Under the pieces are notes generated by a model. The model saw nothing but the letters and a program-made list of their open reading frames with translations, did no database searches and had not been told where the DNA came from. A stretch of 64,000 bases of DNA, taken from the NCBI RefSeq assembly GCF_000381125.1, contig NZ_KB905932.1:124001-188000 (forward strand). The letters are read 5' to 3'. The DNA is from Caldimonas manganoxidans ATCC BAA-369 (GTDB lineage: Bacteria; Pseudomonadota; Gammaproteobacteria; Burkholderiales; Burkholderiaceae_C). The translations under genes were made by a program, and so were the position numbers. Below are positions 1-10,159 of the stretch, one piece after another; within the stretch, counting starts at the first letter, position 1; each line of letters opens with the position of its first letter.

Positions 1-775
1 GCCCTTGCGGTCGCGCCTGCAAATAGGCCGCCACCACGGCATCGGCTTGCGGCTGTTGGCCCACCAACTCCAGCGCAATGAGCGCCGGCCCCTCGGCAGC
101 CGGGTCGATCTGCTGGGCCTGCCGGGCCAGTTCCAGCGCCTGCAGCGGCTCCCGCAGCAGCAGGCGCATGCGCGCCTGGGCCACCAAGGCCGCAAGACGG
201 GTGTCCGGCTGCGCCAGATAGGGCCGCAGCACCGCATCGAGCATGGCCACCACCTGCGGCAATTGCGCCGCGCGGGCAAATTGACGCGGCAGCAGTGCGA
301 TCGCGTGCGCCCGCTCGGCCGGCGCGGTGCGCTCCAGCATGGTCTGCAAGGGTTCTTGCGCCTGCGCCACTCGACCCAGGCCCACCTGGATTTGGGCCAG
401 GTAGCGCAAGGCATCGAGCGACTGGGGCACGACAGCACGCCAGGCCTGCGCCGCCGCCAGGGCTTGCTCGCCAGCACGGGCTTGCAACGCAATGTCGGTG
501 GCCCGCTGAAACAGGCGCTCGTCGCCGGTCTTGCGTGCGGCATCGAGCAACAGTTCGTAGGCCGTACCGGCCGCGCCAGCGCGCAGCTCCATCTCGGCAA
601 CGAGGAGCTGGTAGAACAAGGCCGCGTCCAGGCTCGAGTTCACGACGGCCGACTCGGCCGCGCTGGGCGTCGGGGCGGCCGAGGCGGCCTGCGCCCGCGC
701 CGGGGCGCCCCAAAGCATGGCCTGCGCGGCCAGGGCCGCGACCAGCACTCGCACATTCAGGGCACGCATGGGCAT
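1..775 (-). CDS. TPR-type periplasmic protein, 3' end outside the window
   Basis: The reading frame starts at 775 ([11 protein letters not shown]...) and runs off the left edge, so about 258 residues are visible and the C-terminus is missing. A second in-frame ATG at 769 is equally possible. The first 30 residues look like a Sec signal peptide ([19 protein letters not shown] then APARAQA). The rest is Ala/Leu/Gln-rich helical sequence with pairs of helices typical of tetratricopeptide repeats (for example [20 protein letters not shown]). It is divergent from mutM with 55 bp between the starts. In Burkholderiales a TPR protein followed by lolB and ispE often sits beside mutM, so a role in the envelope is plausible, but no specific function can be read from the sequence. 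Confidence 0.72.
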   Translation of the reverse strand, partial: MPMRALNVRVLVAALAAQAMLWGAPARAQAASAAPTPSAAESAVVNSSLDAALFYQLLVAEMELRAGAAGTAYELLLDAARKTGDERLFQRATDIALQARAGEQALAAAQAWRAVVPQSLDALRYLAQIQVGLGRVAQAQEPLQTMLERTAPAERAHAIALLPRQFARAAQLPQVVAMLDAVLRPYLAQPDTRLAALVAQARMRLLLREPLQALELARQAQQIDPAAEGPALIALELVGQQPQADAVVAAYLQARPQG

Positions 776-817
776 GAGCAACTCTCCTCGACGTCGATTG
801 GATTCTAAGGACGCCCG

Positions 818-823
818 GATAAT
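818..823 (+). promoter_or_regulatory. -10-like hexamer just before mutM
   Basis: GATAAT lies 7 nt before the mutM ATG in a GC-rich background. No convincing -35 box is visible at the usual spacing, and there is no Shine-Dalgarno sequence. If this is the real -10 box, transcription would start at or next to the start codon. Confidence 0.35.
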
Positions 824-830
824 TCCCTGC

Positions 831-1649
831 ATGCCCGAACTGCCCGAAGTCGAAGTCACCCGGCAAAGTTTTGCCGCTCAGCTGCTCGGCGCCCGCGTGC
901 TGGACGTGCGCCTGGGCAAGCCATTGCGCTGGCCCTTGGGATGCGCCCCCGAGTCTTTGCAGGGCCAGACGGTGGGCGAAGCCTGTCGCCGCGGCAAGTA
1001 CCTGTGGCTGCCGCTGGACCGCGGTGGACTGCTGATGCACTTGGGCATGTCTGGCTCGCTGCGCTACGAACGCATGCCTCAGCCGCCGGGGCCGCACGAC
1101 CATTTCGATCTGTGGACGACCCACGGCCTGCTGCGGCTGCATGATCCGCGACGCTTCGGCGCCGTGGTGTGGTCGCAGTCGCTGGAGACCGACCCGGCGC
1201 GCAAGCTGTTGGCCGCCTTGGGTGCGGAGCCGCTGGAGCCCGGTTTCGATGGAGCCGTGCTGCACGCCGGCCTGCGCGGACGCCGCTTGGCCATCAAACA
1301 GGCCTTGCTGGCTGGGGACGTGGTGGTGGGCGTCGGCAACATCTACGCCAGCGAGGCCCTGTTCACCGCGGGCATCGACCCGCGCACCCCGGCCGCTCGG
1401 CTGAGTCGGCCGCGCTGCGAGCGCCTGGCGCAAGCCATCCGCGAGACGTTGAGGCGCGCACTGGCGGCCGGCGGCTCCACGCTGAGAGACTTTCGCAATG
1501 CTCAAGGCCATGGCGGCGCCTACCAGGACCAAGCGCGCGTCTACGGCCGCCAAGGGCTGCCGTGTCTGAACTGCGGCACACCGATCCGTCGCATCGTGCA
1601 AGGCCAGCGATCCACCTACTTCTGCCCGCAGTGCCAAACCCGCGGCTGA
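831..1649 (+). CDS. mutM: Formamidopyrimidine-DNA glycosylase (8-oxoguanine repair)
   Basis: This bifunctional base-excision repair enzyme removes 8-oxoguanine and formamidopyrimidines from DNA and nicks the abasic site. The start at 831 is fixed by the family N-terminus MPELPEVEV: after removal of Met, Pro2 is the catalytic nucleophile and Glu3 the partner acid. The C-terminus carries the zinc finger C-x2-C-x16-C-x2-C (from [10 protein letters not shown] to FCPQC). At 272 residues it has the usual length and looks intact. It begins a plus-strand run with a dynamin-like GTPase and mutY, the adenine glycosylase of the same 8-oxoG pathway. Confidence 0.97.
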   Translation: MPELPEVEVTRQSFAAQLLGARVLDVRLGKPLRWPLGCAPESLQGQTVGEACRRGKYLWLPLDRGGLLMHLGMSGSLRYERMPQPPGPHDHFDLWTTHGLLRLHDPRRFGAVVWSQSLETDPARKLLAALGAEPLEPGFDGAVLHAGLRGRRLAIKQALLAGDVVVGVGNIYASEALFTAGIDPRTPAARLSRPRCERLAQAIRETLRRALAAGGSTLRDFRNAQGHGGAYQDQARVYGRQGLPCLNCGTPIRRIVQGQRSTYFCPQCQTRG

Positions 1650-1769
1650 CCCGGTGCCCCACCTCACAAGGTGTGGTCGCCGCTGCGGTCGTGACGAAGG
1701 TCCGTCCGGTGGCGACCCGAGGCAACGCCGCTGGCAAGCCATGCGCTACCATGCTTGCTTCCATCTCGC

Positions 1770-3794
1770 ATGCCCGGTATGGCCGCCATGTCCTCTGCCG
1801 CTACGTCACCCTCGTTCGCGCTGAAGTTCGATGCCTTGAGTTTGTGGCGCGCCGATCTCGAGATCCAGCTGCAGGAGTTGTCGCGCTTTCTCTTCGACCA
1901 TGATTTGCTGGACGAGCCGGCAGCGGACTTGCTGGAGTCTTTGCAGGCCCGGCTGGCCCGCGATCGCCTGGTGGTGGCCTTCGTCGCGGAGTTTTCCCGC
2001 GGCAAGTCCGAGCTGATCAACGCGATCTTCTTTGCCGACACCGGCCGACGGATCCTGCCGGCCACGCCTGGGCGCACCACGATGTGTCCGGTGGAGCTGA
2101 GCTACGACCCCGACGAGGCGCCATCGCTGCGCCTGCTGCCCATCGAGACGCGATTGGGGACGGCGTCGCTGGCCGAGTTGCGCCTGCAAGACGACGCCTG
2201 GGTCCAGGTTCCACTCGACGTGAAGCGGCCCGACGAACTGGCCGAGGCGCTGACCCGCGTGATGGCCACGCAGCGTGTCTCGCCAGAACAAGCCCGTGCA
2301 CTGGGCTTCTGGGATGAGGAGCGAACCCAGGACAATCCGCCGCTGGGCGAAGACGGGCTGGTCGAGGTGCCGGCCTGGCGACATGCCATCATCAACTACC
2401 CGCATCCGCTCCTCAAGCGCGGCCTGGTGATCCTGGACACGCCGGGCTTGAATGCCATCGGTGCCGAGCCCGAGCTGACCGTCAGCCTGTTGCCTTCGGC
2501 GCATGCCACCGTGTTCATTCTGGCGGCCGACACCGGCGTGACGAAATCCGACCTGGCGATTTGGCGGGATCATCTCTGCGGCCAGCCGCTGGAGCGCTAC
2601 GTGGCGCTGAACAAGATCGATGCGCTGACCGATCCGCTGAGCTCGCCGGCCGAAGTGGAGGCGCACATTGGCCGACAGCGCGCCCAAACGGCGCAGACGC
2701 TGGGCATCCCCGAGGAGCGGGTGTTTCCGATTTCGGCCAAGCTCGCGCTGGCCGGCCGTGTGACCGGCGACGCCGACGACCTGCGCGCCAGCCGCCTGCT
2801 GGAGCTGGAGGACGCGCTGGGCCGGCAGTTGCTGCCGCATCGCAAGGAGGTGCTGGCGCAACTGGTGATCGACAGTGCCGGCCGGCTGGAGGCGCAGATC
2901 GGCCGCCGCCTGGCCGACCGTCGGCGGCAGTGCGCCGAGCAGTTGCTCGAACTGCGCGGGCTGCGCGGCAAAAACGCGAGCATGGTCGAGGTGATGATCC
3001 GTCGCGTGGAGGCCGAAAGCAGGGAGTTCGAACAGTGCATCGCCCATGTACAGGCCATGCGCTCGGTGCACTCGCGCATGCTCAAGGACGCGCTGGTGGG
3101 CATCTCCAGCGATGTGGTGCGCCGGCACACCGAGGTGCTGCAGGAGCGGCTGCGTTCGGCCATTCTCAATTTCGGCGCGCGCAAAGCTTTCGCCGAGATG
3201 GCACACACGTTGCGTGCCAAGCTCGACGAGGCCCAGGCCAAGGGCCACGAGATCCATGCCATGCTGGGCGCGTCGTTCCAGAAACTGAATGCCGAGTTCG
3301 GGTTCGGCCTGGCCATGCCGGCCGCCCCCGACCTCTCGCGTTTCATGCGCGACCTGGAACTGATCGAGCGCAACTACACGCAATACTTGGGGCTGTCGCA
3401 TGCGCTGCGCTTGTCCAACGAGCGCTTCATGTCGCAGTTCCGCCGCATGCTCGTCTCCAAGCTGCGCGTGGTGTTCGAAGGCGCCAGCGCCGAGCTGGAG
3501 CTGTGGAACAAGACCGCCTCGGCGCAGATCGACACGCAATTGCGCGACCGCCGCCGCAACTTCAAACGCCGCCGCGAAACCCTGGAGCGCGTGCGCAGTG
3601 CCGCCGCCGAATTGGAAGCCCGCGTGCATGAGATGGAAGCCCAAGAAGTGCGCATCCGCGAACTTCAGGAGCGCCTGCACCGCCTGGTCAGCCGCCTGCA
3701 GCAGCTGGCTGCCGCCCCCTTGCCCGCGGCAGACTTCGAGCCATTGACGCTCGATCTGGATCTCAGCACACAGTCGGCGCCCTTGCAGGCCTGA
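1770..3794 (+). CDS. Dynamin-family large GTPase
   Basis: A protein of about 674 residues with the GTPase signature of bacterial dynamin-like proteins: a P-loop AEFSRGKSE near residues 73-81, the G3 motif DTPG at 223-226 and the G4 motif NKID at 281-284. The C-terminal half is long, charged and helical, with coiled-coil potential (ERLRSAILNFG..., ETLERVRSAAAELEARV), as expected for the stalk. Bacterial dynamins generally remodel or protect membranes; the role of this one is unknown. The start is uncertain: in-frame ATGs at 1770, 1779 and 1788 all lack a clear ribosome binding site. The gene sits between mutM and mutY on the same strand, with 120 bp before it and 48 bp after it. Confidence 0.85.
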   Translation: MPGMAAMSSAATSPSFALKFDALSLWRADLEIQLQELSRFLFDHDLLDEPAADLLESLQARLARDRLVVAFVAEFSRGKSELINAIFFADTGRRILPATPGRTTMCPVELSYDPDEAPSLRLLPIETRLGTASLAELRLQDDAWVQVPLDVKRPDELAEALTRVMATQRVSPEQARALGFWDEERTQDNPPLGEDGLVEVPAWRHAIINYPHPLLKRGLVILDTPGLNAIGAEPELTVSLLPSAHATVFILAADTGVTKSDLAIWRDHLCGQPLERYVALNKIDALTDPLSSPAEVEAHIGRQRAQTAQTLGIPEERVFPISAKLALAGRVTGDADDLRASRLLELEDALGRQLLPHRKEVLAQLVIDSAGRLEAQIGRRLADRRRQCAEQLLELRGLRGKNASMVEVMIRRVEAESREFEQCIAHVQAMRSVHSRMLKDALVGISSDVVRRHTEVLQERLRSAILNFGARKAFAEMAHTLRAKLDEAQAKGHEIHAMLGASFQKLNAEFGFGLAMPAAPDLSRFMRDLELIERNYTQYLGLSHALRLSNERFMSQFRRMLVSKLRVVFEGASAELELWNKTASAQIDTQLRDRRRNFKRRRETLERVRSAAAELEARVHEMEAQEVRIRELQERLHRLVSRLQQLAAAPLPAADFEPLTLDLDLSTQSAPLQA

Positions 3795-3842
3795 GTTCGG
3801 TCGCTCGAGCGTGCTCCCGTACACCGCCCGCAGCCTCGGTAC

Positions 3843-4946
3843 ATGTCGCGCCCAGCTTCGTCCATCGCCTTGCTGCGTCGAGCTTTCGCGCCGGCCGTGA
3901 TCGCTTGGCAGCGCGAGCACGGCCGCCACGATCTGCCCTGGCAGCGCAGCCGAGAGCCCTACCGTGTCTGGCTGTCGGAAATCATGCTGCAGCAAACGCA
4001 GGTGAGCACGGTGCTGGCCTATTACGAGCGCTTTTTGCAGCGCTTCCCCGACGTGCATGCGCTGGCCCGCGCCAGCCATGACGAGGTGATGGCCGCCTGG
4101 AGCGGGCTGGGCTACTACAGCCGTGCGCGCCATCTGCATCGCTGCGCCCAAGTGGTGGTGGCCGAACACGGCGGGCAGTTCCCGCGCACGGCCCAGGCGC
4201 TGGCCGAGTTGCCGGGCATCGGTCGCTCGACGGCGGCGGCCATTGCGGCCTTCTGCTTCGGCGAGCGTGCAGCCATTCTGGATGGCAATGTCAAGCGGGT
4301 GCTCACGCGCGTGCTGGGCTTCGGCGAGGACCTGGCTCAGGCCCGTCACGAGCGCGCTTTGTGGGACGAGGCCACCGCATTGCTGCCAGCCCACGACATG
4401 GCCACCTATACCCAAGGCCTGATGGATCTGGGTGCGACGGTGTGCACGGCACGCTCGCCGCGCTGCGCGCAATGTCCGGTGCGGACTTGGTGTGCCGCAC
4501 ATGCCCAAGGCCGCCCCGAGGCCTACCCCGTGCGCAGCCGCAGGCTGCGGCGTGGGCGTCGTGAGCATTGGTGGTTGTGGTTGGAGCACGAAGGCCGGGT
4601 ATGGCTGCAACCACGGCCCGCCGGCGGCGTGTGGGCCGGCCTGCACAGCCTGCCGGAATACGACAGCGAGGCCGCCTTGCGAGCGGACTGGCCGGGGCCG
4701 CTGATCGCCTGGCCCAGCATCTCGCATGCGCTGACACATTTCGACTGGCTGCTGCACCCCCGCCAGTGCGTGCTGCACGGTCCGCAGCCGCAGCCTCGCG
4801 GTCCGGGGCAATGGGTCGCCTATGAAGCCTTGGAGGACTGGGGCCTGCCAGCGCCGCTGCGCAAGCTGCTGGCCTTGCGCAACGCGCCGTCGGGCGCGAC
4901 GCGCCCTCAGGGGCCGCCGATGATGCCCTTGCTGCGCAAGAATTGA
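3843..4946 (+). CDS. mutY: Adenine DNA glycosylase
   Basis: MutY removes adenine mispaired with 8-oxoguanine, complementing MutM. The 367-residue protein has the helix-hairpin-helix segment LPGIGRSTAAAIAAF followed by the catalytic Asp in ILDGNVKRVLTR. The 4Fe-4S ligand set C-x6-C-x2-C-x5-C is visible (CTARSPRCAQCPVRTWC). After it comes the NUDIX-like C-terminal domain that reads 8-oxoG. The final 40 bp overlap, tail to tail, the end of the LON-domain gene on the other strand. Confidence 0.97.
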   Translation: MSRPASSIALLRRAFAPAVIAWQREHGRHDLPWQRSREPYRVWLSEIMLQQTQVSTVLAYYERFLQRFPDVHALARASHDEVMAAWSGLGYYSRARHLHRCAQVVVAEHGGQFPRTAQALAELPGIGRSTAAAIAAFCFGERAAILDGNVKRVLTRVLGFGEDLAQARHERALWDEATALLPAHDMATYTQGLMDLGATVCTARSPRCAQCPVRTWCAAHAQGRPEAYPVRSRRLRRGRREHWWLWLEHEGRVWLQPRPAGGVWAGLHSLPEYDSEAALRADWPGPLIAWPSISHALTHFDWLLHPRQCVLHGPQPQPRGPGQWVAYEALEDWGLPAPLRKLLALRNAPSGATRPQGPPMMPLLRKN

Positions 4947-5533
4947 TCGACCAACTTCAGGCGCACCTGCGGGTCGTCCAGTTCCATCAGGCGTTGGCGC
5001 GCAATCAGCGGGATCGGCAAGATCTCGCACCAGCGGTTGGCGATCCAGCCGGCATCGTCGAAGTGGAAGGGCTCCAGGAAGGGCAAAGGGCCGCGCTGGC
5101 GCAACATCTGGATGGCATTGGCCAGGGCCTGTGCGCTGGCCAGATGCTCTTTCTGCGGCAGCACGGCCGCATCGGGCGCCAGCCATTGCACCTCGGCCCA
5201 CCACAGCCCGTCCTCGCCTTGACGCGTGGACAGGATGCGGAAACGCTGCGAGCCTCGGCAGCGCACCTGCAGGATGCCGGCCTGCTCGCTGTCGACCTCG
5301 ATCAGCTCGGCCAGGCAGCCCACGGCCTCGAAGGCCACCGCCTCGCCCGGGCGGCGAACCTCATGCCCTTGGCGCAAAGCCACCACGCCAAAGGGATGCT
5401 GGGTGCGCAAGCTGCGGCTGACGAGGTCGAGATAGCGCGCCTCGAACACCTTCAGGCTCAGCAAGCCCTCGGGGAACAGCACGGTTTGCAAAGGGAACAG
5501 CGGCAGCGCGGAAGGGTCAGGCAGAGCAGTCAT
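4907..5533 (-). CDS. LON peptidase substrate-binding (N-terminal) domain protein
   Basis: A 208-residue protein made essentially of the PUA-like LON substrate-binding domain ([29 protein letters not shown]), without ATPase or protease domains. Stand-alone proteins of this type are widespread in proteobacteria and their function is poorly known. The start codon overlaps the rapZ stop in an ATGA arrangement (5530-5533), so it is the last gene of the nadK-recN-rapZ operon and probably translationally coupled. Its 3' end overlaps mutY antisense by 40 bp. Confidence 0.9.
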   Translation of the reverse strand: MTALPDPSALPLFPLQTVLFPEGLLSLKVFEARYLDLVSRSLRTQHPFGVVALRQGHEVRRPGEAVAFEAVGCLAELIEVDSEQAGILQVRCRGSQRFRILSTRQGEDGLWWAEVQWLAPDAAVLPQKEHLASAQALANAIQMLRQRGPLPFLEPFHFDDAGWIANRWCEILPIPLIARQRLMELDDPQVRLKLVDQFLRSKGIIGGP

Positions 5534-6432
5534 GAAGCAGCGTCACGCGCATCGAGTTCGCGGTGACGAATGAGGGTGGAGCCGCGCGCCCGGAAGCGCT
5601 GGGCCAGTTGTTCGACGAGGTAGACAGAGCGGTGCTGCCCGCCGGTGCAGCCCACCGCCACGGTGAGGTAGGCGCGCTGGTCCTGCTCGAACGCGGGCAG
5701 CCAGCGGCGCAAGAAGGCCTCGATCTGGGCCACCATCTCGGCCACCTCCGGCTGTTGTTGAAAGTACGCGATCACCGGCGCGTCGCGCCCGGTGTAAGGG
5801 CGCAAGTCGCGGTCGTAATAGGGGTTGGGCAGCATGCGCACGTCGAAGACGTAGTCCGCATCGAGCGGCACGCCATGTTTGAAGGCGAAGGATTCGAACA
5901 CCAGCGTCAGCGAAGCCGCCGGGGCCTGCACGATCTGGCGTATCCACTGGCGCAGTTGGGTCGGGCGCAGCTCGCTGGTGTCGATGATGGTGGACAGCTC
6001 GCGCAACTCGGCCAGCAGCTCGCGCTCCAGCTCGATGGCCTCGATCAGCGCGCGCTGGGCAGTGGGGTCGGCCGCCGAGGGGTCCGACAGCGGATGGCGG
6101 CGGCGGGTTTCCGAAAAGCGCCGCACCAAGGTGTCGGTGGAGGCATCGAGAAAGACCGGCCGCACCGCCACACCCTGCTCACGCAGCCGCGCCAGGGCAG
6201 GCTTGAGCAAGGGCAGCGACTGCACGGCCCGCACATCGGCCGCAATCGCCACACGGGCCGAGCCTTTCTCATGCACGAGTCGCACGCAGGGCTCCAGCAG
6301 CTCCGCCGGCAGGTTGTCCACGCAAAAATAGCCGGCGTCTTCCAGCGCGTGCAGCGCCACCGACTTGCCCGAGCCGGAAATGCCGGTGATGAGCACCAGC
6401 TCGCGCCACGCGTTCGTCGCCGCCGGGCTCAT
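5530..6432 (-). CDS. rapZ: RNase adapter / nucleotide-binding protein RapZ
   Basis: RapZ binds nucleotides through a P-loop kinase-like N-terminal domain, here GISGSGKS at residues 17-24. In enterobacteria it delivers the small RNA GlmZ to RNase E, tuning glucosamine-6-phosphate synthesis. The family C-terminal motif [10 protein letters not shown] is present around residue 260. At 300 residues the length is slightly above the E. coli protein. It overlaps recN by four bases (ATGA) and the LON-domain gene in the same way. The ptsN and hprK genes that often lie next to rapZ in Burkholderiales are not adjacent here. Betaproteobacterial targets of RapZ are not established by this sequence. Confidence 0.95.
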   Translation of the reverse strand: MSPAATNAWRELVLITGISGSGKSVALHALEDAGYFCVDNLPAELLEPCVRLVHEKGSARVAIAADVRAVQSLPLLKPALARLREQGVAVRPVFLDASTDTLVRRFSETRRRHPLSDPSAADPTAQRALIEAIELERELLAELRELSTIIDTSELRPTQLRQWIRQIVQAPAASLTLVFESFAFKHGVPLDADYVFDVRMLPNPYYDRDLRPYTGRDAPVIAYFQQQPEVAEMVAQIEAFLRRWLPAFEQDQRAYLTVAVGCTGGQHRSVYLVEQLAQRFRARGSTLIRHRELDARDAAS

Positions 6433-8120
6433 CCGCGCCTCCGTGCCCGCGGCGGCTCGGCCGGCTCCAGCGAGGTGGCCGCCGTGGCCAGCATTTCCTG
6501 GGCATGCGCGAAGCTGGTGCCCGACCGCTGCTGCCCCCCCAGCATGCGGGCGATCTCGGCCACCCGGTCCTCACCGAAGACCGCGCGCAAGCCGCTGGTG
6601 GTGTGGCCTTCCTGGGTGGTCTTGCTGACCACCCAGTGATGATCGGCACATGCGGCCACCTGGGGCAGATGCGTGACGGCCAAGACCTGGCGGTCGCGCC
6701 CGAGCTGCTTCATCAAACGCCCCACCGTGTCGGCCACCGCGCCGCCCACGCCAGCGTCGATCTCATCGAAGATCAGCGTGCCGGCCTCGCCCAGCTGGCT
6801 GGTCGTCACGGCAATGGCCAGCGCGATGCGAGACAGCTCGCCTCCGGAGGCCACTTTGGCCAGCGGCCGCGGTGAGCTGCCGGCATGACCGGCCACGAGG
6901 AATTCCACGGTCTCCAGGCCATAAGCCTGAGGGGCCTCGTTGGGCACCAGCACCACCTCGAAGCGGCCCCCGGCCATGCCCAGCCGTTGCATCGCCTCGG
7001 TGACGGCTTGCGCCAGGCGAGGCGCGGCCTCGCGGCGGGCCCAGGACACCTCGCGTGCGGCCTGGTCGTAGGCTTTGCGGGCCTGAGCCTCGGCTCGCTC
7101 CAGCCCTTGCAGGTCGCTGGCCGCCTCGAGCCGGGCCAGTTCGTCCTTCCACCGGGCCCACAGCCCCGGCAAATCCGGCGGGGCACAGCGGTAGCGACGC
7201 GCCAGGCCCATCCAGCTCGACAAACGCTCGTCCAGCTCTTGCAGGCGCGCTGGGTCGAGCTCGCCACGGCGCAAGTAGGCATTCAGGCTGTAGGCGGCAT
7301 CCTCGAGCTGCGCCTGGGCGCTGCGCAAGACCTCGATCACGTCGGCCAGCGAGCCGTCGTAGCCGACCACGGCCTCCAGGCCGTCGATGGCACGGGCGGT
7401 CAACTCGTCGGCGCTGCCCTCGGACTCCGACACCGCCTGCAAGGCGGCCTGCACCGCATCGAGCAGGGCCTGGGCGTGGCTCAGCCGCCGATGCTCGGCA
7501 TCGAGCTCGGCCCATTCGTCCGGGCCCGGCGCAAGCTTGTCCACCTCGCCGATCTGCCAGGCCAGGCGCTCGCGCTCACGCTGCAAGTGATCCTGGCCGG
7601 CGCGGGCGTCTTGCAGCGCCTGGGCCGCCGCTCGCCAGTCCGACCAGGCGCGCGCCAGCGGCGCCAGGTCGCAGCCCGCATAAGCGTCGAGCAACCCCCG
7701 CACCGCGTCGGGCCGCGTCAGGCTTTGCCAGGCATGCTGGCCGTGGATGTCCACCAGGTGCTCGCCCACGGCCTTGAGCTGGGCCACGGTGGCCGGACTG
7801 CCATTGATCCAGGCACGGCTCTTGCCCTGGGCATCGATGCTGCGCCGCAACAACAGCAGCTCATCGGTCTGGAACCCGGCTTCGTCCAACCAGGCAGCCA
7901 AAGTGGCGGGGCTGTCGAATTCGGCGCTGATCTCGGTGCGCGACGCGCCCTCGCGCACCACGCCGGCATCGCCGCGCGCGCCGAGTGCCAGCTGCAAGGC
8001 ATCGATCAGGATGGATTTGCCGGCCCCGGTTTCACCGGTCAGCACGGAAAAGCCAGGCCCGAACTCGACCTCGAGTTCTTGAACGATGACGAAATCCTTC
8101 AGGGCGATGCGGCGCAGCAT
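6429..8120 (-). CDS. recN: DNA repair protein RecN
   Basis: RecN is an SMC-like ATPase acting in double-strand break repair. The start at 8120 gives the family N-terminus [20 protein letters not shown]. Walker A is GETGAGKS at residues 29-36, followed by a long coiled-coil centre. The ABC signature ([14 protein letters not shown]) and Walker B (LIFDEID) lie in the C-terminal third. The 563 residues match the family. The start is 4 bp after the nadK stop and the stop overlaps the rapZ start, so the four genes from nadK to the LON protein form one transcription unit. No LexA box was recognised upstream. Confidence 0.96.
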   Translation of the reverse strand: MLRRIALKDFVIVQELEVEFGPGFSVLTGETGAGKSILIDALQLALGARGDAGVVREGASRTEISAEFDSPATLAAWLDEAGFQTDELLLLRRSIDAQGKSRAWINGSPATVAQLKAVGEHLVDIHGQHAWQSLTRPDAVRGLLDAYAGCDLAPLARAWSDWRAAAQALQDARAGQDHLQRERERLAWQIGEVDKLAPGPDEWAELDAEHRRLSHAQALLDAVQAALQAVSESEGSADELTARAIDGLEAVVGYDGSLADVIEVLRSAQAQLEDAAYSLNAYLRRGELDPARLQELDERLSSWMGLARRYRCAPPDLPGLWARWKDELARLEAASDLQGLERAEAQARKAYDQAAREVSWARREAAPRLAQAVTEAMQRLGMAGGRFEVVLVPNEAPQAYGLETVEFLVAGHAGSSPRPLAKVASGGELSRIALAIAVTTSQLGEAGTLIFDEIDAGVGGAVADTVGRLMKQLGRDRQVLAVTHLPQVAACADHHWVVSKTTQEGHTTSGLRAVFGEDRVAEIARMLGGQQRSGTSFAHAQEMLATAATSLEPAEPPRARRRG

Positions 8121-8124
8121 CGGC

Positions 8125-9003
8125 TCAAGCCCCCAAACCTTCGTTCCAATGGAGTTTTTTGCGCAGCGTGGCGTAATAGCTCCAGCCACGCGGATGGAGA
8201 AAGCGTACCCGGTGCGCCGAACGTCGCACGCGCACGACGTCGCCGTGCAACAGGCTGGCCAGGCTTTGCATGTCGAAATTCACGCTCGTGTCGCGCCCGC
8301 CGACGATCTCCACGGCCACCTCGCTGTCGTCGGGCAGCACGATGGGGCGGTTGGACAGGGTGTGCGGCGCAATGGGCACCAGCACCCAGCCGGCGATGTC
8401 CGGATGCAGGATGGGTCCGCCGGCGGACAGGGCATAGGCCGTCGAGCCGGTGGGCGAGGCCACGATGAGGCCGTCGCAACGGATGTTGGCCATGAAGTCG
8501 CCGGCCACCTCGATGCGCAGCTCCACCATGCCGGCGGTGGCCCCGCGGTTGACCACCACGTCATTGAGGGCGAAAGCTTCGAAAATCACTTGGCCATCGC
8601 GCACGACCTGGCCTTCGAGCATGCTGCGGCGCTCCTCCTCGAAGTCGCCGCCCATCACGGGCCCCAGCACTTCGCGCACCTCGCCCACCGGAATGTCGGT
8701 GATGAAGCCCAGGCGGCCTTGGTTGATGCCCACCAGCGGCAACCCATGGCGCGCGACCTCGCGTGCAATGTGCAGCATGGTGCCGTCGCCGCCCACCACG
8801 ACGGCCAGGTCGCATTCGCGGCCCATGCCGTCTGCATCGAGCATCGGATAGCCGCTCAAGCCGGTGTTCATCGCGGTGTCATGCTCGAGCGAGACCTCCG
8901 CCCCCTGGCGGCAGATGAACTGGGCAATGTCCTCCAGCACCCCGCGCATGCCCTGGGCCTGGTATTTGCCGATCAGTGCCACGTGACGGAAGCGGGATTT
9001 CAT
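8125..9003 (-). CDS. nadK: NAD kinase
   Basis: It phosphorylates NAD to NADP using ATP or polyphosphate. The hallmark GGDG motif is at residues 71-74 ([16 protein letters not shown]). Downstream lie the conserved NDVVVNRG and the substrate-binding [15 protein letters not shown] segment. The 292-residue length is typical. The start at 9003 ([14 protein letters not shown]) is supported by the family N-terminus. The gene is divergent from hrcA across a 120 bp gap and heads the nadK-recN-rapZ-LON operon. A TGTAAT hexamer 7 nt before the ATG may be its -10 box. Confidence 0.96.
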   Translation of the reverse strand: MKSRFRHVALIGKYQAQGMRGVLEDIAQFICRQGAEVSLEHDTAMNTGLSGYPMLDADGMGRECDLAVVVGGDGTMLHIAREVARHGLPLVGINQGRLGFITDIPVGEVREVLGPVMGGDFEEERRSMLEGQVVRDGQVIFEAFALNDVVVNRGATAGMVELRIEVAGDFMANIRCDGLIVASPTGSTAYALSAGGPILHPDIAGWVLVPIAPHTLSNRPIVLPDDSEVAVEIVGGRDTSVNFDMQSLASLLHGDVVRVRRSAHRVRFLHPRGWSYYATLRKKLHWNEGLGA

Positions 9004-9010
9004 GGGCGCG

Positions 9011-9016
9011 ATTACA
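9011..9016 (-). promoter_or_regulatory. -10-like hexamer before nadK
   Basis: Read on the minus strand, TGTAAT ends 7 nt before the nadK ATG, with no Shine-Dalgarno between. It is one of several such hexamers in this window. No clear -35 box is visible. Confidence 0.25.
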
Positions 9017-9089
9017 CCACAGCGCCGGCGCCGCCCAGGATCGATCGCCCCCCCCGCCCGACCCGGGAATACGCCCAGCCCACCCCCCC

Positions 9090-9116
9090 TTGTAGCGCGG
9101 CGGCGCGCCCTAAAAT
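9090..9116 (+). promoter_or_regulatory. Putative hrcA promoter
   Basis: TTGTAG (9090-9095) and TAAAAT (9111-9116) are separated by 15 bp, and TAAAAT ends 7 nt before the hrcA ATG. The CTTGTA...CCCTAAAAT arrangement is also loosely reminiscent of a heat-shock sigma-32 promoter. No CIRCE inverted repeat was found here, so autoregulation by HrcA is not supported by this sequence. Confidence 0.35.
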
Positions 9117-9123
9117 CCATGGC

Positions 9124-10152
9124 ATGCTGGACGACCGCGCCAAAACCCTGCTGAAGACCCTGGTCGAGCGCTACATTGCCGACGGCCAGCCGGTGGGTTC
9201 TCGCACCCTGTCCAAAGCCTCGGGGCTCGAGTTGTCCCCGGCCACCATCCGCAACGTGATGGCCGATTTGGAAGACATGGGGCTGATCGCCAGCCCTCAC
9301 ACCTCGGCCGGGCGGGTGCCCACTGCGCGCGGCTATCGCCTGTTCGTCGACACGATGCTCACCGCCCGGCCGCTGGATTTGAACCAGCCGCCGCCCGAGG
9401 TGGCCAGCGTGCGGGACCAGCTGCAGCCCGACCAGCCGCAGCGGGTGATCGCCACGGCCGCGCAATTGCTGTCGAATCTGTCGCACTTCGTGGGCGTGAT
9501 CACCGCGCCGCGCAAGCCCTCGGTGTTTCATCACATCGAGTTTCTGCGCCTGTCCGAGCGGCGCGTGCTGGTGATCTTGGTCGCCCCCGACGGCGATGTC
9601 CAAAACCGCGTGCTGTTCACCGATCACAACTACACCCAGGCGCAGCTCGTCGAGGCCACGAACTATGTCAACACTCACTTTGCTGGCTTGACCCTGGAGG
9701 AAGTGCGCAATCGCTTGCAAACCGAGGTGGAGGCCCTGCGCAGCGAAATCGCCAGTCTGATGCAGGCGGCCGTGCAGGCCGGCTCGGAGGCCATGGCCAG
9801 CAGCCAGGAGCAGGTGGTCGTCTCGGGCGAGCGCAACTTGCTGACGGTGCAAGACTTTTCCAGCGATCTGGAATCGCTGCGCAAGCTCTTCGATCTGTTC
9901 GAACAAAAAACCCAGCTCATGCGCCTGCTCGATGTCTCCAGCCGCGCCGAGGGCGTGCGCATCTACATCGGTGGCGAAAGTCAAGTGGTGCCCTATGAGG
10001 AGCTGTCCGTCGTGTCGGCCCCTTACGAGGTGGACGGTCAGGTCGTGGGCACCCTGGGCGTGATCGGTCCGACCCGCATGGCCTACGATCGCATGATCCA
10101 GATCGTGGACATCACCTCGCGCCTGGTGTCCAACGCGCTGAGTCAAAAGTAG
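9124..10152 (+). CDS. hrcA: Heat-inducible transcription repressor HrcA
   Basis: HrcA represses chaperone genes by binding CIRCE elements, and its folding depends on GroEL. The N-terminal winged helix is well conserved ([20 protein letters not shown], then [14 protein letters not shown] and [13 protein letters not shown]). It is followed by the GAF-like and dimerisation regions, ending in a conserved [12 protein letters not shown] segment. The 342-residue length is normal. The ATG at 9124 gives [19 protein letters not shown]. It lies divergent from nadK and 29 bp before the tRNA gene, without a clear terminator between them. Confidence 0.96.
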   Translation: MLDDRAKTLLKTLVERYIADGQPVGSRTLSKASGLELSPATIRNVMADLEDMGLIASPHTSAGRVPTARGYRLFVDTMLTARPLDLNQPPPEVASVRDQLQPDQPQRVIATAAQLLSNLSHFVGVITAPRKPSVFHHIEFLRLSERRVLVILVAPDGDVQNRVLFTDHNYTQAQLVEATNYVNTHFAGLTLEEVRNRLQTEVEALRSEIASLMQAAVQAGSEAMASSQEQVVVSGERNLLTVQDFSSDLESLRKLFDLFEQKTQLMRLLDVSSRAEGVRIYIGGESQVVPYEELSVVSAPYEVDGQVVGTLGVIGPTRMAYDRMIQIVDITSRLVSNALSQK

Positions 10153-10159
10153 CACGGCC

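Noticed and set aside
5-808. Long plus-strand open frames at the left edge
   Set aside because: They are antisense to the TPR protein, whose minus-strand frame has a signal peptide and TPR-like helices.
1659-1674. Possible terminator hairpin after mutM
   Set aside because: Only a 5-bp stem (CACCT/AGGTG) without a T-run; too weak to call.
1806-5204. A 1132-codon open frame on the minus strand
   Set aside because: It runs antisense through the dynamin GTPase and mutY, is rich in His, Arg and Gln, and shows no motif. High GC content keeps the antisense frame open.
9004-9123. CIRCE element upstream of hrcA
   Set aside because: No TTAGCACTC / GAGTGCTAA arms with a 9-bp gap were found, so HrcA autoregulation is not claimed.
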